Shown here: positions 26,131-34,544 of the stretch, piece by piece
Position numbering within the stretch: the stretch's first letter is position 1
Layout of the letters: each line of letters opens with the position of its first letter
Source: Clostridium sp. BSD9I1
GTDB lineage: Bacteria > Bacillota > Clostridia > Clostridiales > Clostridiaceae
Length of the DNA stretch: 64,000 nt
Direction: 5' to 3'
Assembly (NCBI RefSeq): GCF_900185645.1
Contig: NZ_FYAM01000023.1
Span: 744,001-808,000, forward strand
Program-made: the position numbers and the translations under genes
Notes under the pieces: generated by a model
What the model was told of the DNA's origin: nothing
Database searches by the model: none
The model's input: only the letters and a program-made list of their open reading frames with translations

Positions 26131-27252
26131 TTATGACGGAAGCTTTACTGTAAATGTAGTATTTTCCGAGTTACTTTCCACAGAGATTGTTCCATGGTGA
26201 GCTGTGATAATTTCTTGTGCGATTGCCAAACCTAACCCTGCTCCACCGGTGTTTGTGGAACGTGCAGAATCTAATCGATAAAACTTTTCAAAAATAGTTT
26301 CAAGCTTTGCCTGCGGAATTGGATTTCCCTGATTCGTAAAAGTTATAACAATATTTTTGTCCTGCTGCTGAGCAGAAATGTCAATGACGCTGTTTTCATA
26401 GCTATAGGCTATGGCATTTTTCAGGATGTTATTGAACACACGAGCCAGTTTGTCTGCGTCTCCACATAAAGTGAGGCCATCAGGCACATTTACGGAGACC
26501 TGCTTTTCCTGTGGAGTAAGCATTGGATAAAATTCATCTGCAATCTGCTGGAGCATGAAAAGTAAATTGATTTTTCCCTTATCCAAAACAATAGTTTGAA
26601 GATTAAATCTTGTGATCTCAAAAAACTCATTTATAAGCTGCTCTAATCTATAAGCTTTTTCCAAGGTAATACCGACATATTTTGCCTTCTGCTCAGGAGG
26701 CATATCAGGTGCTTCATCAAGAAGACTTAAGTATCCTATAACAGAGGTCAGAGGTGTCTTTATATCATGCGCCAAATAAACTACCAAATCATTTTTGCGC
26801 TGCTCGGCTTCAAGTGCAGCTTTCTTTTGTTTTTCCAGGTTGTTTTTTATCTGATTAAGCTTATTTTCCATAAAATCCAATTCTGGTGATAATGTAATTT
26901 CATCATCGAATTCATCAGCAAGTCTATCCATTCCGCTACTTACTTCATCAAAATATTTAGTAAACCAAGAAATTAAAACTTTAAGTAAAATAACCAAGAA
27001 TACGAGAATCACAATAAGTGTAATAGCTTCCATATTATTAAGAAATAGAAGATGAGAAATCATTACAGCATCTCGGTCACGCATATGAAACGTATTTTTT
27101 AGAAATTGTACAATACTATCTCCAACACTGAAATTTTCTTGAATGAAAAAACGCAGAAAGTAAACTGTTGCAGCTGTGGTAAAAATAATTAGGAGCATTC
27201 GGAAAAATATTTTTCTTTTTATTTTTGTATAGTCATTTCTTCTTTTATCCAT
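26131..27252 (-). CDS. VanS-like sensor histidine kinase
   Basis: The start is set at ATG 27252, two bases after the response regulator stop (TAAGATG). The 373-residue kinase has two membrane segments (about residues 17-36 and 75-95), a HAMP-like linker, HisKA with phospho-acceptor His152 in YLAHDIKTPLTSVIGYL, and HATPase_c boxes (NILKNAIAYSYEN, GGAGLGLAIAQEI). It is closest in style to VanS of the vanR-vanS groups. No vanHAX or other resistance operon is present, so the ligand and target are open. The gene is clearly more G+C-rich than its flanks. Confidence 0.88.
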   Translation of the reverse strand: MDKRRNDYTKIKRKIFFRMLLIIFTTAATVYFLRFFIQENFSVGDSIVQFLKNTFHMRDRDAVMISHLLFLNNMEAITLIVILVFLVILLKVLISWFTKYFDEVSSGMDRLADEFDDEITLSPELDFMENKLNQIKNNLEKQKKAALEAEQRKNDLVVYLAHDIKTPLTSVIGYLSLLDEAPDMPPEQKAKYVGITLEKAYRLEQLINEFFEITRFNLQTIVLDKGKINLLFMLQQIADEFYPMLTPQEKQVSVNVPDGLTLCGDADKLARVFNNILKNAIAYSYENSVIDISAQQQDKNIVITFTNQGNPIPQAKLETIFEKFYRLDSARSTNTGGAGLGLAIAQEIITAHHGTISVESNSENTTFTVKLPS

Positions 27253-27253
27253 C

Positions 27254-27952
27254 TTACTTTTCAATTTTATAGCCAACTCCCCATACCGTTTTGATATATT
27301 TGGGATATTCTGCGCTGTCATGCATTTTTTCCCTTAAATGCCGTATATGAACCATTACCGTATTGTTGCTGTTGGTGAAATACTTATCTCCCCATACCTC
27401 ACGGAACAATTCTTCCGAACTTACCACCCTTCCGCGATTGGAGCAAAGAACCCAAAGAATTGAAAACTCTGTAGGAGTGAGAAATAGCTTTTTTTCATTC
27501 AGTGTACATTCATGGGTATCCATGTCTAGTACCAAGCCGGAAAAGGCAATCAAGTGTTCTTCCTGATTTGGCTCTGAAGAATTATATTTGGTAAATCTAC
27601 GGAGCTGTGCCTTTACACGGGCAACAAGTTCTAAGGGGCGAAACGGTTTAGTGATATAGTCGTCCGCACCTAATGTCAGTCCGGTAATCTTATCGATTTC
27701 TTCTTCTTTAGCTGTCAGCATGATTACGGGAAAATTATGTTTTTCCCTAATTTTCTGACACAGAGTAAAGCCATCAATATCCGGCAGCATGACATCTAGT
27801 ATCGCAAGCTCTAACTGTTCCGACTCAACACACCTTAGCGCATCTTTACCGTTATAAAATTTGTATATTTTAAAACCTTCATTTTTTAAATAAACTTCAA
27901 TTAGGTCTGCTATGGACTGCTCATCGTCTACAACCATAATATTCATACTCAT
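27254..27952 (-). CDS. VanR-like OmpR-family response regulator
   Basis: The start is set at ATG 27952 (MSMNIMVVDDEQS) with AAGGG nine bases upstream; the open frame runs 21 codons further. The 232-residue regulator has a receiver domain with phospho-acceptor Asp53 (AILDVMLPDIDG), Lys in TKPFRPLELVARV, and an OmpR winged helix (LTPTEFSILWVLCSNRGRVVSSEELFREVWG ... TVMVHIRHLREKM). It is transcribed with the kinase. Likely targets include its own operon and VanZ. Confidence 0.9.
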   Translation of the reverse strand: MSMNIMVVDDEQSIADLIEVYLKNEGFKIYKFYNGKDALRCVESEQLELAILDVMLPDIDGFTLCQKIREKHNFPVIMLTAKEEEIDKITGLTLGADDYITKPFRPLELVARVKAQLRRFTKYNSSEPNQEEHLIAFSGLVLDMDTHECTLNEKKLFLTPTEFSILWVLCSNRGRVVSSEELFREVWGDKYFTNSNNTVMVHIRHLREKMHDSAEYPKYIKTVWGVGYKIEK

Positions 27953-28041
27953 GAGTTCTATCCCTTCTTTCTGCTTATAAATAAAAACGCCTATTATTAT
28001 AGTACCGTTAAACAAAAATTTATATAATAATACTTTTCTTT

Positions 28042-28602
28042 TTATATTTCCATAGTTTTTGCTAATTCATTAAGTTTACTTAATGTTTTCCAATTACGCA
28101 CAGTTATTGGTACATCTAATTTATAAAGATTATTAGCGAGTTTTGAATTACGAATACTACGATGAAATAAAAGATATACCTCTCTTCCTATAACTTGACA
28201 CTTATCACTTTCACTTCTGTAAACATCTAAGCACTCAACCTTTTCTTTTAAAGGATTATGTTTCATTAACGCAGCATACAGAGTCTCTACTTCGGATGAC
28301 GCCTCTGCTTCTATTACTTCATCCTTCGAGAATGGGCAATTCAAAATAATCTGTTCTAACTCAGTAGATGTCCTTAAAATAACTTTTACAGCAATCCCAA
28401 AGACAGCCTCAATCTCATGTTCAATTTTGTTGCAAAGAGACTCCTCTACGTCATTTGATTTGAATAGAACATTTCCACTTTGAATATATGTTTTTACTTC
28501 ACAAAGTCCAATTGATTCAAATACTCGTTTCAAATCTGCCATCTTAATTATATTTTTTCCACCTACGTTAATACCTCTTAACAATGCTATATAAACAGTC
28601 AT
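28042..28602 (-). CDS. DUF1697 protein
   Basis: The 186-residue protein starts MTVYIALLRGINVGGKNIIKMADLKRVFESIGLCEVKTYIQSGNVLFKS, the conserved start of DUF1697 (two ferredoxin-like folds), and continues to VTVRNWKTL-like ITVRNWKTLSKLNELA. The function of the family is unknown. AAAGGGGAG precedes the ATG. Single-gene unit. Confidence 0.92.
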   Translation of the reverse strand: MTVYIALLRGINVGGKNIIKMADLKRVFESIGLCEVKTYIQSGNVLFKSNDVEESLCNKIEHEIEAVFGIAVKVILRTSTELEQIILNCPFSKDEVIEAEASSEVETLYAALMKHNPLKEKVECLDVYRSESDKCQVIGREVYLLFHRSIRNSKLANNLYKLDVPITVRNWKTLSKLNELAKTMEI

Positions 28603-28676
28603 ATTGTAAACTCCCCTTTATATGAAAATAAATCGTAATATTATACAAAGTCGCCTTGATTATATGCAAAAAACAA

Positions 28677-28699
28677 GGCTAACTTTCTCACAGTTAGCC
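28677..28699 (-). terminator. Terminator of the TfoX C-domain gene
   Basis: GGCTAACT/AGTTAGCC stem with a 7-nt loop, followed on the minus strand by TTGTTTTTTG. Confidence 0.75.
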
Positions 28700-28749
28700 A
28701 TAAAATCATTATTGAATTCTAACTTACCTTCTATTTAATCTTCAAATTC

Positions 28750-29010
28750 CTATTTGCCCTTATGCCAATTATAAAAGTCTTTTAGATTTGCTTTACGTTC
28801 CTGTGGTAACTCTGTTTTCTTAACACCGTGAATTGCCCCTTCCAGTGCTAACAATCTATGAATACATGCAGAAGCATCAATTTCTTGTATCTTCAGCCAT
28901 GCCTTTTCTGTACCAATATCTTTTAATTCATCATAAGTAAATATACCTACTTTATTCAACTGCCTTTCAACTTCTTTTCCGATATTAGGCAGATTTGATA
29001 ATTCTCCCAT
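28750..29010 (-). CDS. TfoX/Sxy C-terminal domain protein
   Basis: The start is set at ATG 29010 (MGELSNLPNIGKEVERQL) after AAAGGGAG. The 86-residue protein is the helix-hairpin-helix-like C-terminal domain of TfoX/Sxy on its own: LPNIGKEVERQLNKVGIFTYDELKDIGTEKAWLKI...CIHRLLALEGAIHGV. Stand-alone copies are common in Firmicutes and their role is unknown; a competence function is not implied. Confidence 0.88.
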   Translation of the reverse strand: MGELSNLPNIGKEVERQLNKVGIFTYDELKDIGTEKAWLKIQEIDASACIHRLLALEGAIHGVKKTELPQERKANLKDFYNWHKGK

Positions 29011-29162
29011 AATAAAACTCCCTTTCAAAATAAGATTCCAAACAAAGCATTATGGTTCATATCCTCACCTTATAATTACATTTTACCAAATTCTTATTTT
29101 ATATTCCATAGTTCTTCAGACTTAAAGAGTTTATATAAAATATACCTTCCCAATACGTCTAT

Positions 29163-29423
29163 CTATTCAGCATCAAAATCAATAAAGTAATCTCTCTCTG
29201 ATGTATGTATCGTGAGGGTTGCTAAATTAATATTGTCCTCTAAAATATCCACTCTGTATTCGAACATGATATCATCATCTTGCTTCTTCATGAATAAGTA
29301 ACTTCCTTCTTCTTGATCCTCGGCCTCATCACTTATTTCAGCGTAGATTTCTTCGCCACTGACTTCTCCAGGATATCCTGACTTTCTTATCTTTTCCTCT
29401 ATTGCTTTAAAAAACTTTTCCAT
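29163..29423 (-). CDS. Small acidic protein
   Basis: The start is set at ATG 29423 (MEKFFKAIEEKIRKSGYPGEVSGEEIY), with GAGAG upstream; the frame continues 16 codons further to a TTG. The 86-residue product is acidic (EISDEAEDQEEGSYLF) with a C-terminal beta-rich YRVDILEDNINLATLTIHTSERDYFIDFDAE. No family recognised. It opens the run of small, immunity-like genes. Confidence 0.6.
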   Translation of the reverse strand: MEKFFKAIEEKIRKSGYPGEVSGEEIYAEISDEAEDQEEGSYLFMKKQDDDIMFEYRVDILEDNINLATLTIHTSERDYFIDFDAE

Positions 29424-29606
29424 TTTTTCGCTCTCTTTCTTTTTTTTAATACCTATTTCTCTTCTAATCAAGTATATATTATATTTCTAAATAACAGTAC
29501 CCCTAATTATTATTAATTAATGATCAGAGGAAAACCTCACTTATCAAACTCACATGGTTCTCAATGACCTCTAGGCTAATAATTACTTCATATTTTAATT
29601 ATTCAA

Positions 29607-30017
29607 TTAGATTATTATACCTTCAAAATGATCCATTTCATGTTGAATTATTTGTGCTGTAAATCCAGTAAACACTTGCCTTTGCTTCTTAAAATTTCTA
29701 TCAAGATACTCCACTTCTATCTTTTCATATCTCTTTGTTTTTCTAAAGCCAATTAAAGATAAACAACTCTCTTCAGTTTCATAAATCTTTTCTTTATTTA
29801 ATATAACTGGATTTATCATAGGCACAATAAGGTTTCCTACAGCAAATACTAATATACGCTTTTTTACTCCAATCATATTACCAGCCAATCCAACACAATT
29901 CTCAAGGTTTGCTCTTAATGTATCTATTAAATCATCAATCACTACTATATCATTTTTAGTTGCATCTTCTGATTTTTGTCCTAAAAACAATATATCTTTT
30001 ATAATTGGTTTTATCAT
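29607..30017 (-). CDS. Peptide deformylase paralogue
   Basis: The 136-residue protein has peptide deformylase motif II with metal-binding Cys85 (EESCLSL) and motif III QHEMDHFEG (His126, Glu127, His130). Motif I is altered: CVGLAGNM instead of GxGLAAxQ, so the usual Gln is Met48. It keeps the metal triad and probably hydrolyses formyl or a related group. A second, divergent deformylase is common in clostridia; actinonin insensitivity or another substrate is possible but not shown. The start codon ATG has a weak AAAGAGG site. Confidence 0.85.
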   Translation of the reverse strand: MIKPIIKDILFLGQKSEDATKNDIVVIDDLIDTLRANLENCVGLAGNMIGVKKRILVFAVGNLIVPMINPVILNKEKIYETEESCLSLIGFRKTKRYEKIEVEYLDRNFKKQRQVFTGFTAQIIQHEMDHFEGIII

Positions 30018-30123
30018 AATTTATACCTCTTTTTCAATTATATCTTTTATAAATCATACTATATCATATATAAAATTAGCACGTCTAGTTCAAATACCAA
30101 GTTAGCAGTTCTCAACCACTTAT

Positions 30124-30537
30124 TTAATTATTTATTCTGCAAAAATATGGCCCGCAATAATCTTCATGTGTGTGAACAAATGTCCAAGACATGTTATTAT
30201 CAACTATATAAATATCATGTTCACTATTAAAATCTTCAGCCTTAATATCCTTTGAATTCGCTAACTTCAGAGCTTTGTCATCATTTTCATAGAACGCATA
30301 GCATTCCTCTTTCTTAATGTTATTAAACGCATCTATAGCGTCTTTTCCGCATAGGTGTTGAACCTTTTCATAACTAAATATATGCCATAGATATTGATCT
30401 AAGTATATCTTATGCTTTTGGGAATTATTCAAATCACCTGCAAACTTCTTTTCCCATTGTTTATGCAAGTGTTTCCCTATATTCTCCAAAGTCTCAACAT
30501 GGACATTTTTTAATTCTAATTTATCCACCAAATCCAT
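30124..30537 (-). CDS. DUF4275 protein
   Basis: The start is set at ATG 30537 (MDLVDKLELKNVHVETLEN), six bases after GAGGGG. The 137-residue protein fits DUF4275: WEKKFAGDL, YLDQYLWHIFSYEKVQHLCGKDAIDAFNNIKKEECYAFYEN, and C-terminal DIYIVDNNMSWTFVHTHEDYCGPYFCRI. This family occurs in polymorphic-toxin immunity clusters, but its activity is unknown. Confidence 0.88.
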   Translation of the reverse strand: MDLVDKLELKNVHVETLENIGKHLHKQWEKKFAGDLNNSQKHKIYLDQYLWHIFSYEKVQHLCGKDAIDAFNNIKKEECYAFYENDDKALKLANSKDIKAEDFNSEHDIYIVDNNMSWTFVHTHEDYCGPYFCRINN

Positions 30538-30630
30538 TCTCATCCCCTCAACCAAACATCACTCTATTAAGAAAGCATGATTTATTATTCATATTCTACT
30601 ATTTTGTGCATACAAATATGTTCTCAAATC

Positions 30631-30795
30631 TCATTGAAAGTTCCTTCGATTATTCCATTCTTTCCAAAACTTGATATATCCATCTCGGTCAAAGTCATCG
30701 TCTGGAATATTCTTTGCTTCGCTCTTCTTATAAAACTCCTCTACTTTATCAACAAAGTTGAATACTGTTTTAATATAGTCATTAAGACAAATCAT
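30631..30795 (-). CDS. Small protein, 54 aa, coupled to the upstream gene
   Basis: Its ATG overlaps the stop of the preceding gene (ATGA), so it is likely read by translational coupling. The product is charged: DYIKTVFNFVDKVEEFYKK, then PDDDFDRDGYIKFWKEWNNRRNF. No family recognised. The pair resembles small immunity modules. Confidence 0.6.
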   Translation of the reverse strand: MICLNDYIKTVFNFVDKVEEFYKKSEAKNIPDDDFDRDGYIKFWKEWNNRRNFQ

Positions 30796-31037
30796 TTTTC
30801 AAAATCTGATATATTCCAATTCCATTTTGCATTAATAGTGTCCATAAATGTTCTAATTTGTTCTTCAGTTAAATTCTTTTCGCCAGTTAAAATATTACAA
30901 TATGATTTTAGTTCCCAAGTTTTATCATAAGGCTTTTGAGGGGCTTTCCACTTTACACCAAATCTATAATCTGTTCCATCAATTCTAGCTTGTAAAGATA
31001 ATATATCTCCATGAAGTATAAATTTACTCATCTCCAT
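30792..31037 (-). CDS. Small immunity-like protein, 81 aa
   Basis: The start is set at ATG 31037 (MEMSKFILHGDILSL), ten bases after GGAGG. Beta-rich N-terminus (LHGDILSLQARIDGTDYRFGVKWKAP) and a helical C-terminus (LTEEQIRTFMDTINAKWNWNISDFEK). Not assigned to a family. Translationally coupled to the 54-aa gene that follows. Confidence 0.6.
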   Translation of the reverse strand: MEMSKFILHGDILSLQARIDGTDYRFGVKWKAPQKPYDKTWELKSYCNILTGEKNLTEEQIRTFMDTINAKWNWNISDFEK

Positions 31038-31261
31038 TCTACTTAAACCTCCAATAAAATCACTATAATAATGCACGATTAATCATCTAACTTGCTTCGT
31101 CATATATTACAATTGTTTATCATTAAAAAATGTAAACTACTTATAGTTAATAACTCATCTGAATTTCTCACTATATTTAGTGCTTAACTTCCAAAGTGCT
31201 TTAGTTGATACAACATTTCTGCTGCTTGTAAAAAAGATACTAAAATAATTTATAAATATAT

Positions 31262-31477
31262 TTATCTTAAAACCTTTGATATTAATACAATTAAAAGCCC
31301 TATAATAATTCCGATATCCTTTGGAATACTGCTATCATTTTTACTCTTTTTAATTACAGTTAATATTTTTCCTAGTATGATAAGAGTAAGTGCTGTGCTA
31401 ATAAGTATTTTGCTAACAAAGGAACTGAAAGCAATTTCGGTAACAAAAACTATAGTTATAGGGATAAGGACCAACAA
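31262..31477 (-). CDS. Small membrane protein
   Basis: Two or three membrane segments (LVLIPITIVFVTEIAFSSFV, ILISTALTLIILGKIL, IGIIIGLLIVLISKVL). The only standard start in frame is a TTG at 31477 without a ribosome site. Coding-like sequence continues 15 codons upstream (STNRLSYVLYIIAA) to an ATT at 31522, which has AGGAG nine bases before it. The true start may therefore be ATT, or an ATG lost by mutation. Confidence 0.55.
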   Translation of the reverse strand: MLVLIPITIVFVTEIAFSSFVSKILISTALTLIILGKILTVIKKSKNDSSIPKDIGIIIGLLIVLISKVLR

Positions 31478-31629
31478 TGCAGCAATTATATATAATACGT
31501 AACTTAATCTGTTAGTGCTAATGTTAACCTACTCCTTTCTATCAAATGCTCCTTTTATATAAGGTGTGGTAAAATAAATTGCTACTACATATCAAAATTT
31601 TAATATCATGAATCAATTATCACATTATG

Positions 31630-32004
31630 TTAATCGCTATTTTTTTCAACTCCTAGTTCTCCAAACGTAAACACAAAAGAAAGAATTATGGAATTGACAA
31701 TCCTATCCGTTATTCTTAATTCACCTTTAATTAAGTAAATAAATAAAATATTTAAAAACCATAAAGTAAATGATCCAATAATAAATTTTATAAACACCTT
31801 TTTTATTGTACTCCATTTGGATTTTCTGATATTTAAAAATGCAGTAACTATAAAATATAATCCTACCAATAGCAGACATATTACATATCCCACTACGAAT
31901 TGAAGAATAAAAGGAAATTCTATATTCTTATAAACGATAAATAATACCATTACAGTCCATATTATAAATACAATATACATACACTTTTTTATATTATCCC
32001 ACAT
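31630..32004 (-). CDS. Small membrane protein, 124 aa
   Basis: Three to four membrane segments (about residues 8-25, 32-58, 74-92 and 100-118), with a basic loop IRKSKWSTIKKVFIK. The start codon is followed by WDNIKKCMYIVFIIW. Not recognised. It sits in the small-gene array on the minus strand. Confidence 0.6.
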   Translation of the reverse strand: MWDNIKKCMYIVFIIWTVMVLFIVYKNIEFPFILQFVVGYVICLLLVGLYFIVTAFLNIRKSKWSTIKKVFIKFIIGSFTLWFLNILFIYLIKGELRITDRIVNSIILSFVFTFGELGVEKNSD

Positions 32005-32129
32005 ATTTTGCCTACTTTCATCTTTAGTAAATAGTTTAAACTTTATGAGCTTCTTCAGTATTTATAAATCATATCTTAATTTCTATATTTCAAGATATAA
32101 AGATTGTAAATTATATTGGCTTCTTAAAG

Positions 32130-32669
32130 CTAATTTAAATTGTAAATCCCAGTAAACTCTATTTTTTTATTACGTTCTTTTGCAAATTCTAAAACATATC
32201 TTAAATCTGAAAGAGAAAACCATGATACTGGAAATATTAAATATTTGCTACTATACTTATTGCCATATTTTCTACGCTTGATGATTACATAAGATAAGGG
32301 ATATTCTAAAGAAACTCGACCTATGCGTATTGAATCAATATCTGTTATTAAAATTTTACGTTTAATAAAAACTTTATTAATTTGAATTTCCTTTTCTTTG
32401 ACTTCTAATTTAATTCGTTTCAGAAAAAGAAATATGATTGTAGTAATAAAATAGAGAGAAATTAAAATCAAAGATAAGTATATAACAATACTATAAAAGA
32501 CCTCACTTATACTTAAATTATCTGTTAAATTCCCACTGCCACTTAAGTATCCTAGGTATGTACAAAATGCGATTATAAGTAAGCTTAAAATTACGTAACT
32601 TGTATATTGTTTTGGATATATTATTCTAATTATTTCATTTGAATGTTTTAAGTTCTTATTTTTCTTCAT
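32130..32669 (-). CDS. Membrane protein with bacterial-PH-like domain
   Basis: The start is set at ATG 32669 (MKKNKNLKHSN), after GGTGAT. The 179-residue protein has two membrane segments (about residues 27-45 and 60-85), then a beta-rich domain, KRIKLEVKEKEIQINKVFIKRKILITDIDSIRIGRVSLEYPLSYVIIKRR, which resembles bPH_2-type domains. Function unknown. Confidence 0.6.
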   Translation of the reverse strand: MKKNKNLKHSNEIIRIIYPKQYTSYVILSLLIIAFCTYLGYLSGSGNLTDNLSISEVFYSIVIYLSLILISLYFITTIIFLFLKRIKLEVKEKEIQINKVFIKRKILITDIDSIRIGRVSLEYPLSYVIIKRRKYGNKYSSKYLIFPVSWFSLSDLRYVLEFAKERNKKIEFTGIYNLN

Positions 32670-32720
32670 ATAAATCACCATTTTATGTTTAACTATTTTA
32701 TTTATTCTATAAGAATTATT

Positions 32721-32786
32721 TTAGATTACCTCGAGATATTCCTCCATTTGTTTTACGGCATTTTTCAGCTTCTCAGTTATGAACTA
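32721..32786 (-). pseudogene. Orphan C-terminal gene fragment
   Basis: Minus-strand codons read FITEKLKNAVKQMEEYLEVI then stop, a helical protein end with no start or body. It lies between the WapI-like gene and the PH-like gene. Confidence 0.35.
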
Positions 32787-32796
32787 AGAAGTAAGG

Positions 32797-33228
32797 TTAT
32801 AATTTATATGTATTTTCAGTAATAAAATCCTTATAAAGAGAAGTGCAAAATGTTTTAATTGCAGTCTGGTCTGTGGGAAATGTAAAAGTTAAACTATGCT
32901 CTATTGAATCTCCATATATTGTTCCTAATATTTTTATATGACCTGTTTTATCTAAATAAAATTGTATGTTAGAGCCATAAGCAATATCATATAATTCAAC
33001 TTTATTTAATTTAAAATTATATAATTCTCTTATTTCCTTAATAAAAGAAATAAAATCTTTAATGTTGTATTCAAATTCAGCAGTACCTGCAAAATCTCCA
33101 GAAATTACTTTAACACTAAAAGATGTATTATAGGGATTTCCGTTATTGAAATCATCGTAGGAAACTCTAATATTACTAATAATTAGCTGCTCATGGGGGT
33201 TTCCTGTAGCAATAGAGTATTTCTTCAA
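32797..33228 (-). CDS. WapI-like immunity protein
   Basis: A GAGGTG site favours a TTG start at 33228 (MKKYSIATGNPHEQL); a GTG three codons earlier lies inside that site. The roughly 143-residue beta-rich protein has YNTSFSVKVISGDFAGTAEFEYNIKDFISFIKEIRELYNF and LTFTFPTDQTAIKTFCTSLYKDF. This resembles proteins annotated as WapI-family immunity proteins, which neutralise WapA tRNase toxins in Bacillus. No wapA homologue is in the window. Confidence 0.6.
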   Translation of the reverse strand: MKKYSIATGNPHEQLIISNIRVSYDDFNNGNPYNTSFSVKVISGDFAGTAEFEYNIKDFISFIKEIRELYNFKLNKVELYDIAYGSNIQFYLDKTGHIKILGTIYGDSIEHSLTFTFPTDQTAIKTFCTSLYKDFITENTYKL

Positions 33229-33337
33229 ATTTATCACCTCTCAAATCTTGCATTATACTGGTTTCATCAAATGTATTCTTACATCTTAGTATAAGAAGAT
33301 TGTGTATTAGAATTTATTGAACCATTTTTGAAATAGT

Positions 33338-34009
33338 TTATTTAAACTTTTCTATAAATTCAAGATTTAACTCCCATTGTTCTCTTATAGGCACTATTCT
33401 TCTACTACTCAAAGAAATAGAACCCTGTTCTGACCATAAAGGAGGATAGAAGCTTAAGCCCTTATCGCAAGGAATTTTTGTAATATCTTTTGCCCAATCA
33501 TCGCATCTTAAACCTTTATAGAATGTTTTTAGATTATCATCTAAAATCCATCTGATAAAGTCAGTATATCCCATCGTCATGTCTTCCCACTCCAAAGTAT
33601 CAGGAGCCAAATAAAAGATATTACCTATTTCACCTTCAAATGCTCCGCCATTTATAGAAAAAAATCCTCCAATAATGTCATAAGCTACAATCATTGAATT
33701 TCTGACAGTTCTAATGATATATGAGCTTTTCATGCAATTCCAATAAAGCAAATCGCCGAAAATTTTTTCATTTCCTGCCCCAAGTATTTTTAGCCATCCA
33801 TAGTCTATCAAAATGCCACCTGTTTTATAGGCTATTGCTCCTAATGTTGATTTAGTTGTTACTTGTAAATTATAAAGAGTCTTTTCAGATTCTTCTTTAG
33901 AAGTATCAAGAATTTCATAATTAACAGGACTCGCCTTAAACCAAGATTGCAAAAGTTCCCATGTTTTCTCACTTTCACAGACTAGCTCCTGTAATGTTTT
34001 TTTAGTCAT
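33338..34009 (-). CDS. DUF2625 protein
   Basis: The 223-residue protein fits DUF2625 along its whole length: KTLQELVCESEKTWELLQSW, LQVTTKSTLGAIAYKTGGILIDYGWLKILGAG, GGFFSINGGAFEGEIGNIFYLAPDTLEWEDMTMGYTDFIRWIL and DKGLSFYPPLWSEQGSISLSSRRIVPI. The family belongs to the SUKH-like immunity superfamily and commonly sits in polymorphic-toxin immunity arrays. GGAGAT precedes the ATG. Confidence 0.92.
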   Translation of the reverse strand: MTKKTLQELVCESEKTWELLQSWFKASPVNYEILDTSKEESEKTLYNLQVTTKSTLGAIAYKTGGILIDYGWLKILGAGNEKIFGDLLYWNCMKSSYIIRTVRNSMIVAYDIIGGFFSINGGAFEGEIGNIFYLAPDTLEWEDMTMGYTDFIRWILDDNLKTFYKGLRCDDWAKDITKIPCDKGLSFYPPLWSEQGSISLSSRRIVPIREQWELNLEFIEKFK

Positions 34010-34075
34010 ATTTATATCTCCTAAAACAAACTAATATGTTTCGTAGTAACTTAAAATAATTTATAGATACATTAA

Positions 34076-34486
34076 TCATTTTGCGTTAATAGTAATTTTT
34101 ATATCTTTAGCTATTACATATCCACACAGGCCAAGGCTTGAATTAAGACCAAAAACTTTATATTTCTCATTTTTTAATTCTCTCATTAGCTCATCACAAT
34201 TTCCTGCCTTCATTGATGGAAATCCAAATTTTAAAGCCTCTAATAGATTTTCATTTTCTGCCTCAATAAACCATTCTATTGCCATTTGATACAGTCCAAA
34301 AATTATATTTAGGTTAACAACATTTTCAAATTTATGTGCCAATAAACCTGTAAACTCAATTGTTGTATTTTCTTTATCCTGCCAACAAGTATTCATTTTT
34401 AATATATCATTGTCAAAATCAATAAAATATGATTTGATTTCATTATCATGCACTTGAGAACTAAAGTCTGCAATATAATTATTCAT
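34076..34486 (-). CDS. Immunity-like protein, 136 aa
   Basis: Beta-rich N-terminal half (NEIKSYFIDFDNDILKMNTCWQDKENTTIEFTGLLAHKFENVV), a helical middle (LYQMAIEWFIEAENENLLEALKFGFP) and a C-terminal LGLCGYVIAKDIKITI strand. No named family is assigned with confidence, but composition, length and context fit small immunity proteins. GGGAGAGG precedes the ATG. Confidence 0.65.
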   Translation of the reverse strand: MNNYIADFSSQVHDNEIKSYFIDFDNDILKMNTCWQDKENTTIEFTGLLAHKFENVVNLNIIFGLYQMAIEWFIEAENENLLEALKFGFPSMKAGNCDELMRELKNEKYKVFGLNSSLGLCGYVIAKDIKITINAK

Positions 34487-34544
34487 TGTACCTCTCCCTT
34501 ATATTTATCTTTGATTATGCCATCCAAAATCATCTTTGAATTTT

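Noticed and set aside
26131-27952. A complete glycopeptide-resistance operon
   Set aside because: Only VanR/VanS-like and VanZ-like genes are present; there is no D-Ala-D-Lac ligase, VanH or VanX homologue.
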